Shown: positions 6,286 to 13,335 of the stretch, piece by piece | How positions within the stretch are numbered: the stretch's first letter is position 1 | Layout of the letters: every line of letters starts with the position of its first letter | Assembly (NCBI GenBank): GCA_020025055.1 | Contig: JAHHST010000028.1 | Span: 1 to 16,557 of the forward strand | Reading direction: 5' to 3' | DNA: 16,557 nucleotides | DNA from: Longicatena sp. | Lineage (GTDB): Bacteria > Bacillota_I > Bacilli_A > Erysipelotrichales > Erysipelotrichaceae | The notes under the pieces: generated by a model | What the model was told of the DNA's origin: nothing | What the model saw: the letters and a program-made list of their open reading frames with translations, nothing else | The model's database searches: none | Position numbers and translations under genes: made by a program

Positions 6286-7314
6286 TTATGCTTTTTTTGC
6301 AGCAATAATTTCTTCTTTTAATAATGGCAATATTTCATTAACATCACCAACAAATCCCATATTAGCAATTGAGAAGATATCTGCTTGTGGATCACGGTTA
6401 ATAGCAATAATCATATCTGACTTGTCCATTCCTGCAACATGTTGACATGCTCCTGAAATACCACATGCAATATATAATGATGGACGTACTGTTTTCCCTG
6501 TTTGTCCAACTTGTACATCTTTATCTGCAAATCCATCTTCTACAACAGCACGACTTGCACACATTGCTCCACCTAATTCTTCAGCAACAGCTTTCACCAT
6601 ATCTAAGCATCCTTCTGCTCCACGTCCTGCTCCTACTAAAATATCGCATTTTGTAATATCAATACCTTCTACAACTTTTTTAATTTCTTCTTTTACTACG
6701 ACTTTAGCATCTGTATCTTCAAATTTTGGAGCAAATTCAACAATTTCTCCTGTTCTTGATTCATCAGCTGGATCCATTCCAAATACATTTGGACGGATTG
6801 TTGCCATTTGTGGACGAGTATTTGGACATACGATTGTACCAAATAAATTTCCACCAAATGTAGGTCTAGTCACCAATAATAACGCTTCACCATCTTCAAC
6901 TTTTGTTAAATCAATTTCAATTTTTGTAGCATCTGCTGTTAAACCAGCATCTAAACGTGCAGCAACTCTAGGTGCTAAGTCACGTCCTAATACAGTAGCT
7001 CCTGTTAAGAAACTATCTGGTTTAAATTCTTCAATAATTTGTGTTAATGCATCTGCATAAAATTGTGTTGAGTATCCTTCTAATAATTCGTGATCACAAA
7101 CAATTACTTTATCAGCACCGTGAGCGATTACATCTTTTGCTTGGTCTTTAATATTATGTCCCAATAAAACCCCAACAACTTGGAATCCCATGGAAGGAAT
7201 TGAAGCAACCAATTTTCTAGCTTCAGAAATTAATTCGTATCCGACATTAGCAATTACACCATTTCTTTGTTCAACGAATACGTAAATATCTTTGTACCCT
7301 TCAAATTTAGCCAT
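6286..7314 (-). CDS. etfA: Electron transfer flavoprotein, alpha subunit
   Basis: Large subunit of the EtfAB heterodimer that passes electrons from NADH to butyryl-CoA dehydrogenase and, in bifurcating versions, also to ferredoxin. The 342-aa product starts at ATG 7314 after AGGAGGAG. The C-terminal FAD-binding domain is clear: GQTGKTVRPSLYIACGISGA (270-289) followed by QHVAGM and AINRDP (304-309). The N-terminal domain shows the Etf fold segment VFVEQRNGVIANVGYEL. It is 12 bp downstream of etfB, so the two are surely co-translated. Assignment as an electron-bifurcating ETF rests on the bcd-etfBA context rather than on a residue I can prove. Confidence 0.95.
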   Translation of the reverse strand: MAKFEGYKDIYVFVEQRNGVIANVGYELISEARKLVASIPSMGFQVVGVLLGHNIKDQAKDVIAHGADKVIVCDHELLEGYSTQFYADALTQIIEEFKPDSFLTGATVLGRDLAPRVAARLDAGLTADATKIEIDLTKVEDGEALLLVTRPTFGGNLFGTIVCPNTRPQMATIRPNVFGMDPADESRTGEIVEFAPKFEDTDAKVVVKEEIKKVVEGIDITKCDILVGAGRGAEGCLDMVKAVAEELGGAMCASRAVVEDGFADKDVQVGQTGKTVRPSLYIACGISGACQHVAGMDKSDMIIAINRDPQADIFSIANMGFVGDVNEILPLLKEEIIAAKKA

Positions 7315-7326
7315 TATATTCTCCTC

Positions 7327-8118
7327 CTATTTTGTAATGATTTGTTTTTCTTTTAATGTTTTAGCAATTAATTTTGCTGCTTCTTCTGCAGGTAAATCGT
7401 AAGTTTCAGTTTCAGCAGTTACATCTTTTGTAAATGTTTTATGAACTTTTGTAGGAGATCCTGCTAAACCAACTTTTTCTTTTGGAATATCAAGGTCTGC
7501 AAATGTCATAACTTTTACTTCTTTACTGAAAGAGTCAACGATGTCATTACAGTTCATATAACGAGGAGTATTCATTCCACTTAATGTTGTTAATAAACAT
7601 GGAAGTTTAACCTCAATAATTTCTTCTGTTTCTTCTAATGATTTACGAACAGTTAATTTATCTTCAGTAACTTTAATAAATTGATCAACATATGTTACTT
7701 GAGGAATATTTAAACGTTCTGCAGTTTGAGGTCCTACTTGTGCAGTGTCCCCATCAATTGCTTGACGTCCTGCAATGATAAAATCATATCCAATTTTTTC
7801 GATTGCAGCTGCAAGTGTACTTGATGTAGCACATGTATCAGCTCCAGCAAACGCACGGTCACTAATTAATACACATTCATCAACACCACGAGCATAAAGT
7901 TCTTTTAACATGTCTTTTGCTTGAGGAGGCCCCATTGAAACTACAGTTACTTTAACATCAGGTGTAGTTTCTTTAATTTTTAATGCTTCTTCAACACCAG
8001 CTAAATCATCTGGGTTGATAATACTAGGTACACCAGCACGAATTAATGTACCAGTTACTTTATCTACACGGATTTCAGTTGAATCCGGTACCTGTTTTAC
8101 AAGAACGATAATTTTCAT
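7327..8118 (-). CDS. etfB: Electron transfer flavoprotein, beta subunit
   Basis: Small subunit of EtfAB; with EtfA it feeds Bcd, and in bifurcating ETFs it holds the FAD that splits the electron pair. The product is 263 aa with ATG at 8118 after AAAGGAAG. It opens with the typical MKIIVLVKQVPDS, has INPDDLAGVEEALKIKE (34-50), and the nucleotide-binding segment GRQAIDGDTAQVGP (117-130) leading into QTAERL. It lies 19 bp after bcd and 12 bp before etfA, in the standard bcd-etfB-etfA order. No truncation or missing segment is evident. Confidence 0.95.
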   Translation of the reverse strand: MKIIVLVKQVPDSTEIRVDKVTGTLIRAGVPSIINPDDLAGVEEALKIKETTPDVKVTVVSMGPPQAKDMLKELYARGVDECVLISDRAFAGADTCATSSTLAAAIEKIGYDFIIAGRQAIDGDTAQVGPQTAERLNIPQVTYVDQFIKVTEDKLTVRKSLEETEEIIEVKLPCLLTTLSGMNTPRYMNCNDIVDSFSKEVKVMTFADLDIPKEKVGLAGSPTKVHKTFTKDVTAETETYDLPAEEAAKLIAKTLKEKQIITK

Positions 8119-8137
8119 AATTTTCTTCCTTTCTTAA

Positions 8138-9277
8138 TTATTTCAACATTTGTCCAGAAACAACCATACGTTGTACTTCAGAAGTTCCTTCATAAATTTC
8201 AGTGATTTTAGCATCACGGAACATTCTTTCAACTGGATAATCACGAGTATAACCATAACCACCCATTAATTGAATAGCTTTTGTTGTAACTTCCATTGCA
8301 ACTTCAGAAGCAAATAATTTTGCTTCTGCTGCATAATATGAATATGGCAATCCATTTTCTTTTGCCATTGCAGCTTGATAAACTAATAAACGAGCAGCAT
8401 CAACTTTTACTTGCATATCTGCTAATTGGAATTGAGTATTTTGGAATTTAGAAATAGCACGTCCAAATTGTTTACGTGATTTTACATAAGGAACAACTTC
8501 ATCAATAGCTCCTTGTGCAATACCTAATGCCTGTGCAGCAATACCAATACGACCACCATCTAATGTCATCATGGCAATTTTGAATCCTTTACCTTCTTGA
8601 CCTAGTAAATGATCTTTGCTTAAACGCACATTATTGAAAATCAATTCACTAGTTGCACTACCACGAATACCTAATTTCTTTTCATGCAAACCAATGCTAA
8701 ATCCTGGCATTCCTTTTTCAACGATAAATGCTGAAATACCATGAGTTCCTTTTGTTTTATCTGTCATAGCAAAAATAATATAAACATCTGCTTCTCCAGC
8801 ATTAGTGATAAAGATTTTTGTACCATTTAAAATATAGTCATCTCCATCTTTAACAGCTGTAGTTTGTTGCCCCGCAGCATCTGTTCCTGCGTTAGGTTCT
8901 GTTAAACCAAAAGCAGCTAATTTTTTTCCTGTACATAAGTCAGGTAAGTATTTTTCTTTTTGTTCTTCTGTACCAAATTGGAAAATAGGCCAAGTACCTA
9001 ATGATGTATGTGCAGATAATACAACACCTGTTGTACCACATTTTTTACTAATTTCTTCAACTGCTAAAATATAGCTTAAATAGTCAGCGCCAGCTCCACC
9101 ATATTTTCTTGGATATGGAATACCAAGCATTTTGCACTCTCTCATTTTTTCAACGTTTTCACGTGGGAAACGTTCTTCTTCGTCAATTTCTGCTGCAAGA
9201 GGTTTTACATCTTTCTCAGCGAACTCAACGAATAGTTTCTTCATCATTTTGTGTTGTTCTGTTAACATGAAGTCCAT
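8138..9277 (-). CDS. bcd: Butyryl-CoA dehydrogenase (acyl-CoA dehydrogenase family)
   Basis: FAD enzyme that reduces crotonyl-CoA to butyryl-CoA; with EtfAB this step is usually exergonic enough to drive ferredoxin reduction. The 379-aa length is typical of short-chain acyl-CoA dehydrogenases. ATG 9277 follows GAGAGGAG. Motifs are AAFGLTEPNAGTDA (121-134), FITNAG and DGGRIGIAAQALGIAQGA in the middle, and near the C-terminus QLMGGYGYTRDYPVERMFRDAKI and YEGTSEVQ with the catalytic-base glutamate at E363. It is the first gene of the six-gene operon, about 115 nt downstream of the predicted start site. Glutaryl- or isobutyryl-CoA dehydrogenase activity is less likely given the neighbours. Confidence 0.95.
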   Translation of the reverse strand: MDFMLTEQHKMMKKLFVEFAEKDVKPLAAEIDEEERFPRENVEKMRECKMLGIPYPRKYGGAGADYLSYILAVEEISKKCGTTGVVLSAHTSLGTWPIFQFGTEEQKEKYLPDLCTGKKLAAFGLTEPNAGTDAAGQQTTAVKDGDDYILNGTKIFITNAGEADVYIIFAMTDKTKGTHGISAFIVEKGMPGFSIGLHEKKLGIRGSATSELIFNNVRLSKDHLLGQEGKGFKIAMMTLDGGRIGIAAQALGIAQGAIDEVVPYVKSRKQFGRAISKFQNTQFQLADMQVKVDAARLLVYQAAMAKENGLPYSYYAAEAKLFASEVAMEVTTKAIQLMGGYGYTRDYPVERMFRDAKITEIYEGTSEVQRMVVSGQMLK

Positions 9278-9392
9278 ATGTGTTCTCCTCTCTTCAAACT
9301 TTTCTGAACTAACTAGGATTTATCATGCGCTTTCATAATTTTTCATTTATAAAAATTTCAGCGTTCTACAAGTTCCTCTGGAACCATAATCC
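9278..9392 (-). promoter_or_regulatory. Structured 5' leader of the butyrate operon
   Basis: The predicted untranslated leader is about 115 nt. It contains a tight hairpin GTTCC-AGA-GGAAC (9372-9384) and a longer one in which CGCT/AGCG (9328-9331 with 9360-9363) encloses AATTTTT/AAAAATT (9337-9343 with 9351-9357). No T-run follows, so it is not a simple attenuator. The leader ends with the bcd ribosome site. I recognise no riboswitch class. Confidence 0.35.
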
Positions 9393-9398
9393 GTTTCT

Positions 9399-9427
9399 AT
9401 CATATTCCTATTTCTTAATTTCGTCAA
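9399..9427 (-). promoter_or_regulatory. Promoter of the bcd-etfBA-hbd-crt-CoA-transferase operon
   Basis: In minus sense TTGACG (9422-9427) and TATGAT (9399-9404) are separated by exactly 17 bp, close to the sigma-A consensus. The predicted start is near 9392. This is the only strong promoter seen for the operon. Confidence 0.8.
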
Positions 9428-9432
9428 TATGT

Positions 9433-9450
9433 TTGTTAAAAAATTAACAA
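9433..9450. promoter_or_regulatory. Perfect Rex-box-like operator, bcd side
   Basis: TTGTTAAAAAATTAACAA fits TTGTTAA-N4-TTAACAA with no mismatch. It ends 5 bp upstream of the bcd -35. Rex is the NADH/NAD+-sensing repressor that in Clostridium controls crt-bcd-etfBA-hbd and thl; control here is inferred from the site and the genes. Confidence 0.75.
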
Positions 9451-9454
9451 GTAT

Positions 9455-9472
9455 TTGCTGTAAAATTCACAA
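9455..9472. promoter_or_regulatory. Degenerate second Rex-like site, bcd side
   Basis: TTGCTGTAAAATTCACAA has one good half-site (TTCACAA) and only TTG of the other arm. Its centre is 22 bp, about two helical turns, from the perfect box at 9433-9450, which would allow side-by-side binding. Weak on its own. Confidence 0.3.
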
Positions 9473-9596
9473 GTTTATTTTTTACATTTTCTATATAATA
9501 ATGTTTTTTTGATATTTTTTAAAAAAATAAACGATATTGTACTATAATCAAAGTATTACAAACACTTACATTTTTCCAAAGCAAAAAAATAATTAC

Positions 9597-9614
9597 TTAT
9601 TAATTTTTTCACAA
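9597..9614. promoter_or_regulatory. Rex-like operator, thiolase side
   Basis: TTATTAATTTTTTCACAA fits TTGTTAA-N4-TTCACAA with one mismatch at position 3. It ends 4 bp upstream of the thiolase -35, mirroring the box-to-promoter distance on the bcd side. Binding is inferred. Confidence 0.5.
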
Positions 9615-9618
9615 GCTG

Positions 9619-9647
9619 TTGACATCTGTATTTTTTTTCGCTATCAT
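9619..9647 (+). promoter_or_regulatory. Thiolase promoter
   Basis: A consensus -35 TTGACA (9619-9624), a 17-bp spacer and -10 TATCAT (9642-9647) place transcription start near 9654, about 60 nt before the ATG. Confidence 0.8.
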
Positions 9648-9652
9648 ATGGA

Positions 9653-9682
9653 TGTGAAAAACGTAAAACAAATTGTTTCACA
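9653..9682. repeat. Inverted repeat at the thiolase transcript 5' end
   Basis: TGTGAAA (9653-9659) and TTTCACA (9676-9682) are inverted around 16 nt, starting at the predicted +1. They could form a 5' hairpin protecting the mRNA or be a downstream operator; the arms resemble Rex half-sites but the spacing is too wide for one Rex box. Confidence 0.35.
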
Positions 9683-9715
9683 GTTTTTATTTTAAAGAAA
9701 GACAGGTAGAAAAAA

Positions 9716-10921
9716 ATGAAAAAAACTTACATTGTTAGTGCAAAACGTACTGCTATTGGTAGTTTCCTTGGATCTTTAACAACTGTTAAACCAGTTGATA
9801 TGGGTGCTACTGTAGTAAAAGCATTATTAGAAGATGCTAAAGTTGCTCCAGAAAATGTTGATGAGCTAATCTGTGGTAACGTATTGGGTGCAGGACTTGG
9901 ACAAAATATTGCTCGCCAGATTTCTTTAGCTGCTGGTATTCCACAAAATGTTTGCTCTCACTCAGTAAACATGGTTTGTGGTTCAGGTTTACGTACTGTT
10001 ATGGAAGGTGTTATGTCAATTCAAACAGGATTCAACGATATCGTTGTTGCTGGTGGTGTTGAAAGCATGTCAGGCTGTCCATATTTAATTCCTGCTAATA
10101 CTCGTACAGGAAATAAAATGGGTGATTTCAAATGTACAGATAGTATGATTTATGATGCATTAACTGATGCTATGAATAATGTTCACATGGGTGTTACAGC
10201 AGAAAATATCGCTAAAAAATATAATATTTCACGTGAAGAACAAGATGCATTCGGTTATGAATCTCAACAAAAAGCTATTGCTGCCGTTGATGCTGGTCGA
10301 TTCGATGATGAAATTGTTCCAATCGAAGTTAAATTACGTAAAGAAACTATTACATTTGCTAGAGATGAACATCCTAACCGTAAATCTACTCCAGAAAAAT
10401 TAGCTAAATTACGTCCAGCATTTATTAAAGATGGTACAGTTACTGCTGGTAATGCTTCTGGAATCAACGATGGTGCTTCATTCGTATTATTAGCAAGTGA
10501 AGAAGCAGTTGAAAAATATGGTTTAACTCCATTATGTGAAATCGTTGGTATTGGACAAGGGGCAGTAGATCCACTTGTAATGGGTCTTGGACCAACTCCT
10601 GCAATTCGTCACGCATTACAATATGCTAATTTAAAACTTGAAGATATGGAATTAATTGAATTAAACGAAGCTTTCGCTGCTCAATCTTTAGGTGTTATTC
10701 ATGAATTAGTAGAAGAACATGGTGTTAATCGTGAAGAATTAGTTTCAAAAATCAATGTAAACGGTGGTGCAATTGCCTTAGGTCACCCAGTAGGTGCTTC
10801 TGGTAACCGTATTTTAGTTTCATTAATCCATGAAATGATTAAACGTGATGCTAAATTAGGTCTTGCTTCTCTATGTATTGGTGGAGGTCAAGGTACAGCT
10901 GTTATCGTTAAACGTCCTTAA
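9716..10921 (+). CDS. thlA: Acetyl-CoA C-acetyltransferase (thiolase)
   Basis: Condenses two acetyl-CoA to acetoacetyl-CoA, the entry step to butyrate. The 401-aa product has the three thiolase signatures: HSVNMVCGSGLRTVMEG with acyl-accepting C88, NVNGGAIALGHPVGASG with H357, and ASLCIGGGQGTAVIV with C387. These are all the catalytic residues of a biosynthetic thiolase. The ATG at 9716 has a modest ribosome site (ACAGG, about 10 nt upstream). The gene is transcribed away from the bcd operon through a shared 438-bp control region and ends at a bidirectional hairpin, so it is probably monocistronic. A separate Rex-like box suggests it is co-regulated with the operon. Confidence 0.96.
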   Translation: MKKTYIVSAKRTAIGSFLGSLTTVKPVDMGATVVKALLEDAKVAPENVDELICGNVLGAGLGQNIARQISLAAGIPQNVCSHSVNMVCGSGLRTVMEGVMSIQTGFNDIVVAGGVESMSGCPYLIPANTRTGNKMGDFKCTDSMIYDALTDAMNNVHMGVTAENIAKKYNISREEQDAFGYESQQKAIAAVDAGRFDDEIVPIEVKLRKETITFARDEHPNRKSTPEKLAKLRPAFIKDGTVTAGNASGINDGASFVLLASEEAVEKYGLTPLCEIVGIGQGAVDPLVMGLGPTPAIRHALQYANLKLEDMELIELNEAFAAQSLGVIHELVEEHGVNREELVSKINVNGGAIALGHPVGASGNRILVSLIHEMIKRDAKLGLASLCIGGGQGTAVIVKRP

Positions 10922-10940
10922 TAATTAATATGTAAAATAA

Positions 10941-10992
10941 AAAAGTGATATCTTATCGCATAGTGTAGTACTATGAAAAAGATATCACTTTT
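10941..10992. terminator. Bidirectional terminator between thiolase and cyuA-like gene
   Basis: AAAAGTGATATCTT (10941-10954) pairs with AAGATATCACTTTT (10979-10992). Inside, CATAGT (10959-10964) pairs with ACTATG (10970-10975). The stem lies between the stop codons of two convergent genes and serves both strands. Confidence 0.85.
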
Positions 10993-10995
10993 CAT

Positions 10996-12261
10996 TTATG
11001 AATTAATCATTAATCGTATGATTTCATCATCACACTCTTTCATTCCGTCTCGAGCAATCTGTCCAATTCCTTTCATCGTTTTTTCGATTGAATCTCCAAC
11101 GATTCCTTCTCCTGAACAGAATTGTTTTCCTTCTTTAAACATCGCATATCCAAGAATTCCGGCATCTACTGATGATGCAATTTTAGCTGCACAACTAGGC
11201 TTTGCCCCATCACATAATATACCACTTGTAATAGCAAGTGCATTTACAAGTGTGTGACAAATATGTTCATAATCTCCACCTAACAAATATGTAATACCTG
11301 CACCGGCTCCTGCTCCTGCACTTACTGCACCACAATATGCAGACAATCGACCAATAAATTGTTTCTGATATAATGTTGTTAAATTACTAATAACTAATGC
11401 TCTGTATAACTCTTCATCACTACTATGCAATTCTTTTGCATATGCATATACCGGCATTGATGCAGTTATACCTTGATTTCCACTACCTGAATTAATAATC
11501 ACAGGCAATTCACATCCACTCATTCTAGCATCGCTTCCAGCAGCTGCTAAAGCTCTTGCCTTAATTTCAACCCTATCTCCGTATGTATGTAGTAAAACAT
11601 TGGCAATACTTGCTCCGTAGCCTTTCTCTAGCCCTTCTTTTGCAATTGCATAATTATAATCAATTTGTCTTTGAAGAACTTCTTTTACATCGTCAATATC
11701 CACTGATTGCGCAAAATCATAAATATGTTTCATTTGCAGTGAATATCCTTCTTCTATTTGTACTAAATCATCTTTTTGATACAATATAGAGTCATCTTTT
11801 GCAACTAAAACCACATTTGCATGGGTATTTCGAATATGTACTTTTGCACGATGATTGATTCCTGATACCTCAACCGTAAGTTCTAATGTACATCCTCCAT
11901 GAATTCTATGCAAATTCATTTCTGTATTTTCTAAAAATTTTTCCATTTTTAAAATATCTTCTTTTTTTACATTTGCAATAACTTCTAACTCTTTATCTGA
12001 ATTACCTCCACATATTCCAATTGCTGCTGCTACTAATATTCCTTTCTTACCATTGGTATTAGGGACGACAACACTTTTTACATTTTTAATAATATTCCCA
12101 CTTGCATAAACATCAACGCTAACAACATCCTCACCTAAAACTTTTCTAGCTAATGCAGCAGCATATGCAATTGCAATAGGCTCTGTACATCCCATCGCTG
12201 GAACAAGCTCCTTTTTTAAAATGTCTAAATAATATTGGTAAACTGAATCCTCTTTTCTCAC
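10996..12261 (-). CDS. cyuA: L-cysteine desulfidase / Fe-S L-serine dehydratase-like protein (UPF0597, CyuA/YhaM family)
   Basis: Likely breaks down L-cysteine to pyruvate, ammonia and sulfide with a [4Fe-4S] cluster; the family is also annotated as Fe-S serine dehydratase alpha subunit. The 421-aa product matches the family along its length: PAMGCTEP with C25 at the N-terminus, a SGNIIKNV segment, HGGCTLE, and near the C-terminus CGAVSAGAGAGAG (C310) and CDGAKPSC (C350, C357). These are candidate cluster ligands. The start is GTG, supported by AAAGGGG about 6 nt upstream. A hairpin sits only 24 bp before the start codon, after the yitT-like gene, so expression may depend on read-through. No cysteine transporter (cyuP) is adjacent. 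Pyruvate from this enzyme could feed the butyrate route; the link is inference. Confidence 0.85.
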   Translation of the reverse strand: MRKEDSVYQYYLDILKKELVPAMGCTEPIAIAYAAALARKVLGEDVVSVDVYASGNIIKNVKSVVVPNTNGKKGILVAAAIGICGGNSDKELEVIANVKKEDILKMEKFLENTEMNLHRIHGGCTLELTVEVSGINHRAKVHIRNTHANVVLVAKDDSILYQKDDLVQIEEGYSLQMKHIYDFAQSVDIDDVKEVLQRQIDYNYAIAKEGLEKGYGASIANVLLHTYGDRVEIKARALAAAGSDARMSGCELPVIINSGSGNQGITASMPVYAYAKELHSSDEELYRALVISNLTTLYQKQFIGRLSAYCGAVSAGAGAGAGITYLLGGDYEHICHTLVNALAITSGILCDGAKPSCAAKIASSVDAGILGYAMFKEGKQFCSGEGIVGDSIEKTMKGIGQIARDGMKECDDEIIRLMINS

Positions 12262-12285
12262 AATAATCCCCTTTCCTATCTCCTA

Positions 12286-12318
12286 AAAACAAATCGCATA
12301 TACAATACGATTTGTTTT
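12286..12318. terminator. Hairpin terminator between yitT-like gene and cyuA-like gene
   Basis: AAAACAAATCG (12286-12296) pairs with CGATTTGTTTT (12308-12318) around an 11-nt loop. In minus sense five T follow the core stem. It would end YitT transcripts, yet its T-run abuts the ribosome site of the next gene, leaving no room for a separate promoter. Confidence 0.7.
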
Positions 12319-12324
12319 ATTTTC

Positions 12325-13188
12325 CTACTCAATTGGAGTCTGATAAAATCTTCCTTCTACATACTCTGTTTTCGTTACATTTACAAAGCTTGTCTCATCT
12401 AATGCATGAATTCTATTAACTAAACTTTTTACCTCCATGCTATCTACAACTGTATACAGCATAGTTCGTGGCGTTCCTAAATATGTTCCTATACCTTCTA
12501 GCCTAGTAACGCCGTGATGTGTACTTATTTGAATCTCCTTAATCAATTTATCTGGATTTGATGTGACTATAATTACTGTCATTTTTTTATATCTTTTATG
12601 TACAATATTTATAATTTGCGTAGAACAGAATTGGAAGATAATAGAGTATAATGCTTTATCCCATCCAAATAAATATCCTGCAATCAATAACATGATTGCA
12701 TTTAATCCTAAAATAAAATTCCATGCAGGTTGATTTGTCTTTTTTGAAATCCACATAGCAATAAAATCTGTTCCACCACTACTTGCATTACCTCTTAATG
12801 CAATTCCTAAAGCAATTCCTTGTAAAATACCACCAAATACAGATATTAATAAAACATCTTCTGTAATATTAGTCATTGGTAATATTTCAACAAAGAGACC
12901 AGTTAAAACGATCATAACACATGAATAAAAAGTGAATTTTTTTCCTACAGTTTTAAATCCAATATATGCTGGAATAGCGTTTAATGAAAAGTTGACAATT
13001 GAATATGATATTTCAAAATGAAAAAACTTATCACAAATTCTCTGAATTAAAACCGTAATTCCCGTAAATCCTCCTGGAAATAGTCCTCCTGCACTAATGA
13101 ATGTATTAATATTAACAGCACATAATAATGATCCGATAATAACACAAACAATAGTAACTAAATCCTTATTTTTTTTCTTCTTTTCCAT
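12325..13188 (-). CDS. YitT family membrane protein (DUF161 + DUF2179)
   Basis: An integral membrane protein of unknown substrate, 287 aa. The start at ATG 13188 has AAGGGTG 6 nt upstream and lies just past a TATAAT; the longer frame to 13218 would start inside that -10 element. Roughly five or six hydrophobic spans fill residues 9-195, with the family segments FISAGGLFPGGFTGI and ALRGNASSGGTDFIA. A soluble C-terminal DUF2179 domain (about 200-283) contains HHGVTRLEGIGTY (224-236). Such proteins are widespread and usually multi-copy in Bacillota; transport has been suggested but is not established. It is the likely first gene of a unit with the cyuA-like gene, though a terminator hairpin lies between them. 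Confidence 0.88.
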   Translation of the reverse strand: MEKKKKNKDLVTIVCVIIGSLLCAVNINTFISAGGLFPGGFTGITVLIQRICDKFFHFEISYSIVNFSLNAIPAYIGFKTVGKKFTFYSCVMIVLTGLFVEILPMTNITEDVLLISVFGGILQGIALGIALRGNASSGGTDFIAMWISKKTNQPAWNFILGLNAIMLLIAGYLFGWDKALYSIIFQFCSTQIINIVHKRYKKMTVIIVTSNPDKLIKEIQISTHHGVTRLEGIGTYLGTPRTMLYTVVDSMEVKSLVNRIHALDETSFVNVTKTEYVEGRFYQTPIE

Positions 13189-13216
13189 ATATTTCACCCT
13201 TAACTTTTGTATTATC

Positions 13217-13222
13217 ATTATA
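13217..13222 (-). promoter_or_regulatory. -10 element before the yitT-like gene
   Basis: TATAAT in minus sense lies about 30 nt before the chosen start codon. The hexamer 17 bp upstream (TAGGAA) is a poor -35, so this is only a partial promoter match. Confidence 0.4.
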
Positions 13223-13335
13223 CTACCATTTTATCATAATTCCTAGACGATTCCATAGATAATAGTTTTACAAATCCATAATTTTTATACTAATTTTTTT
13301 ATTTATGCATACAATACATCGAAAGGATGAAAATT

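Noticed and set aside
9652..9671. Possible catabolite-repression (cre) site before thiolase
   Set aside because: The CG-centred sequence has arms one base too long on each side for WTGNAANCGNWNNCAW; the inverted repeat TGTGAAA/TTTCACA explains it better.
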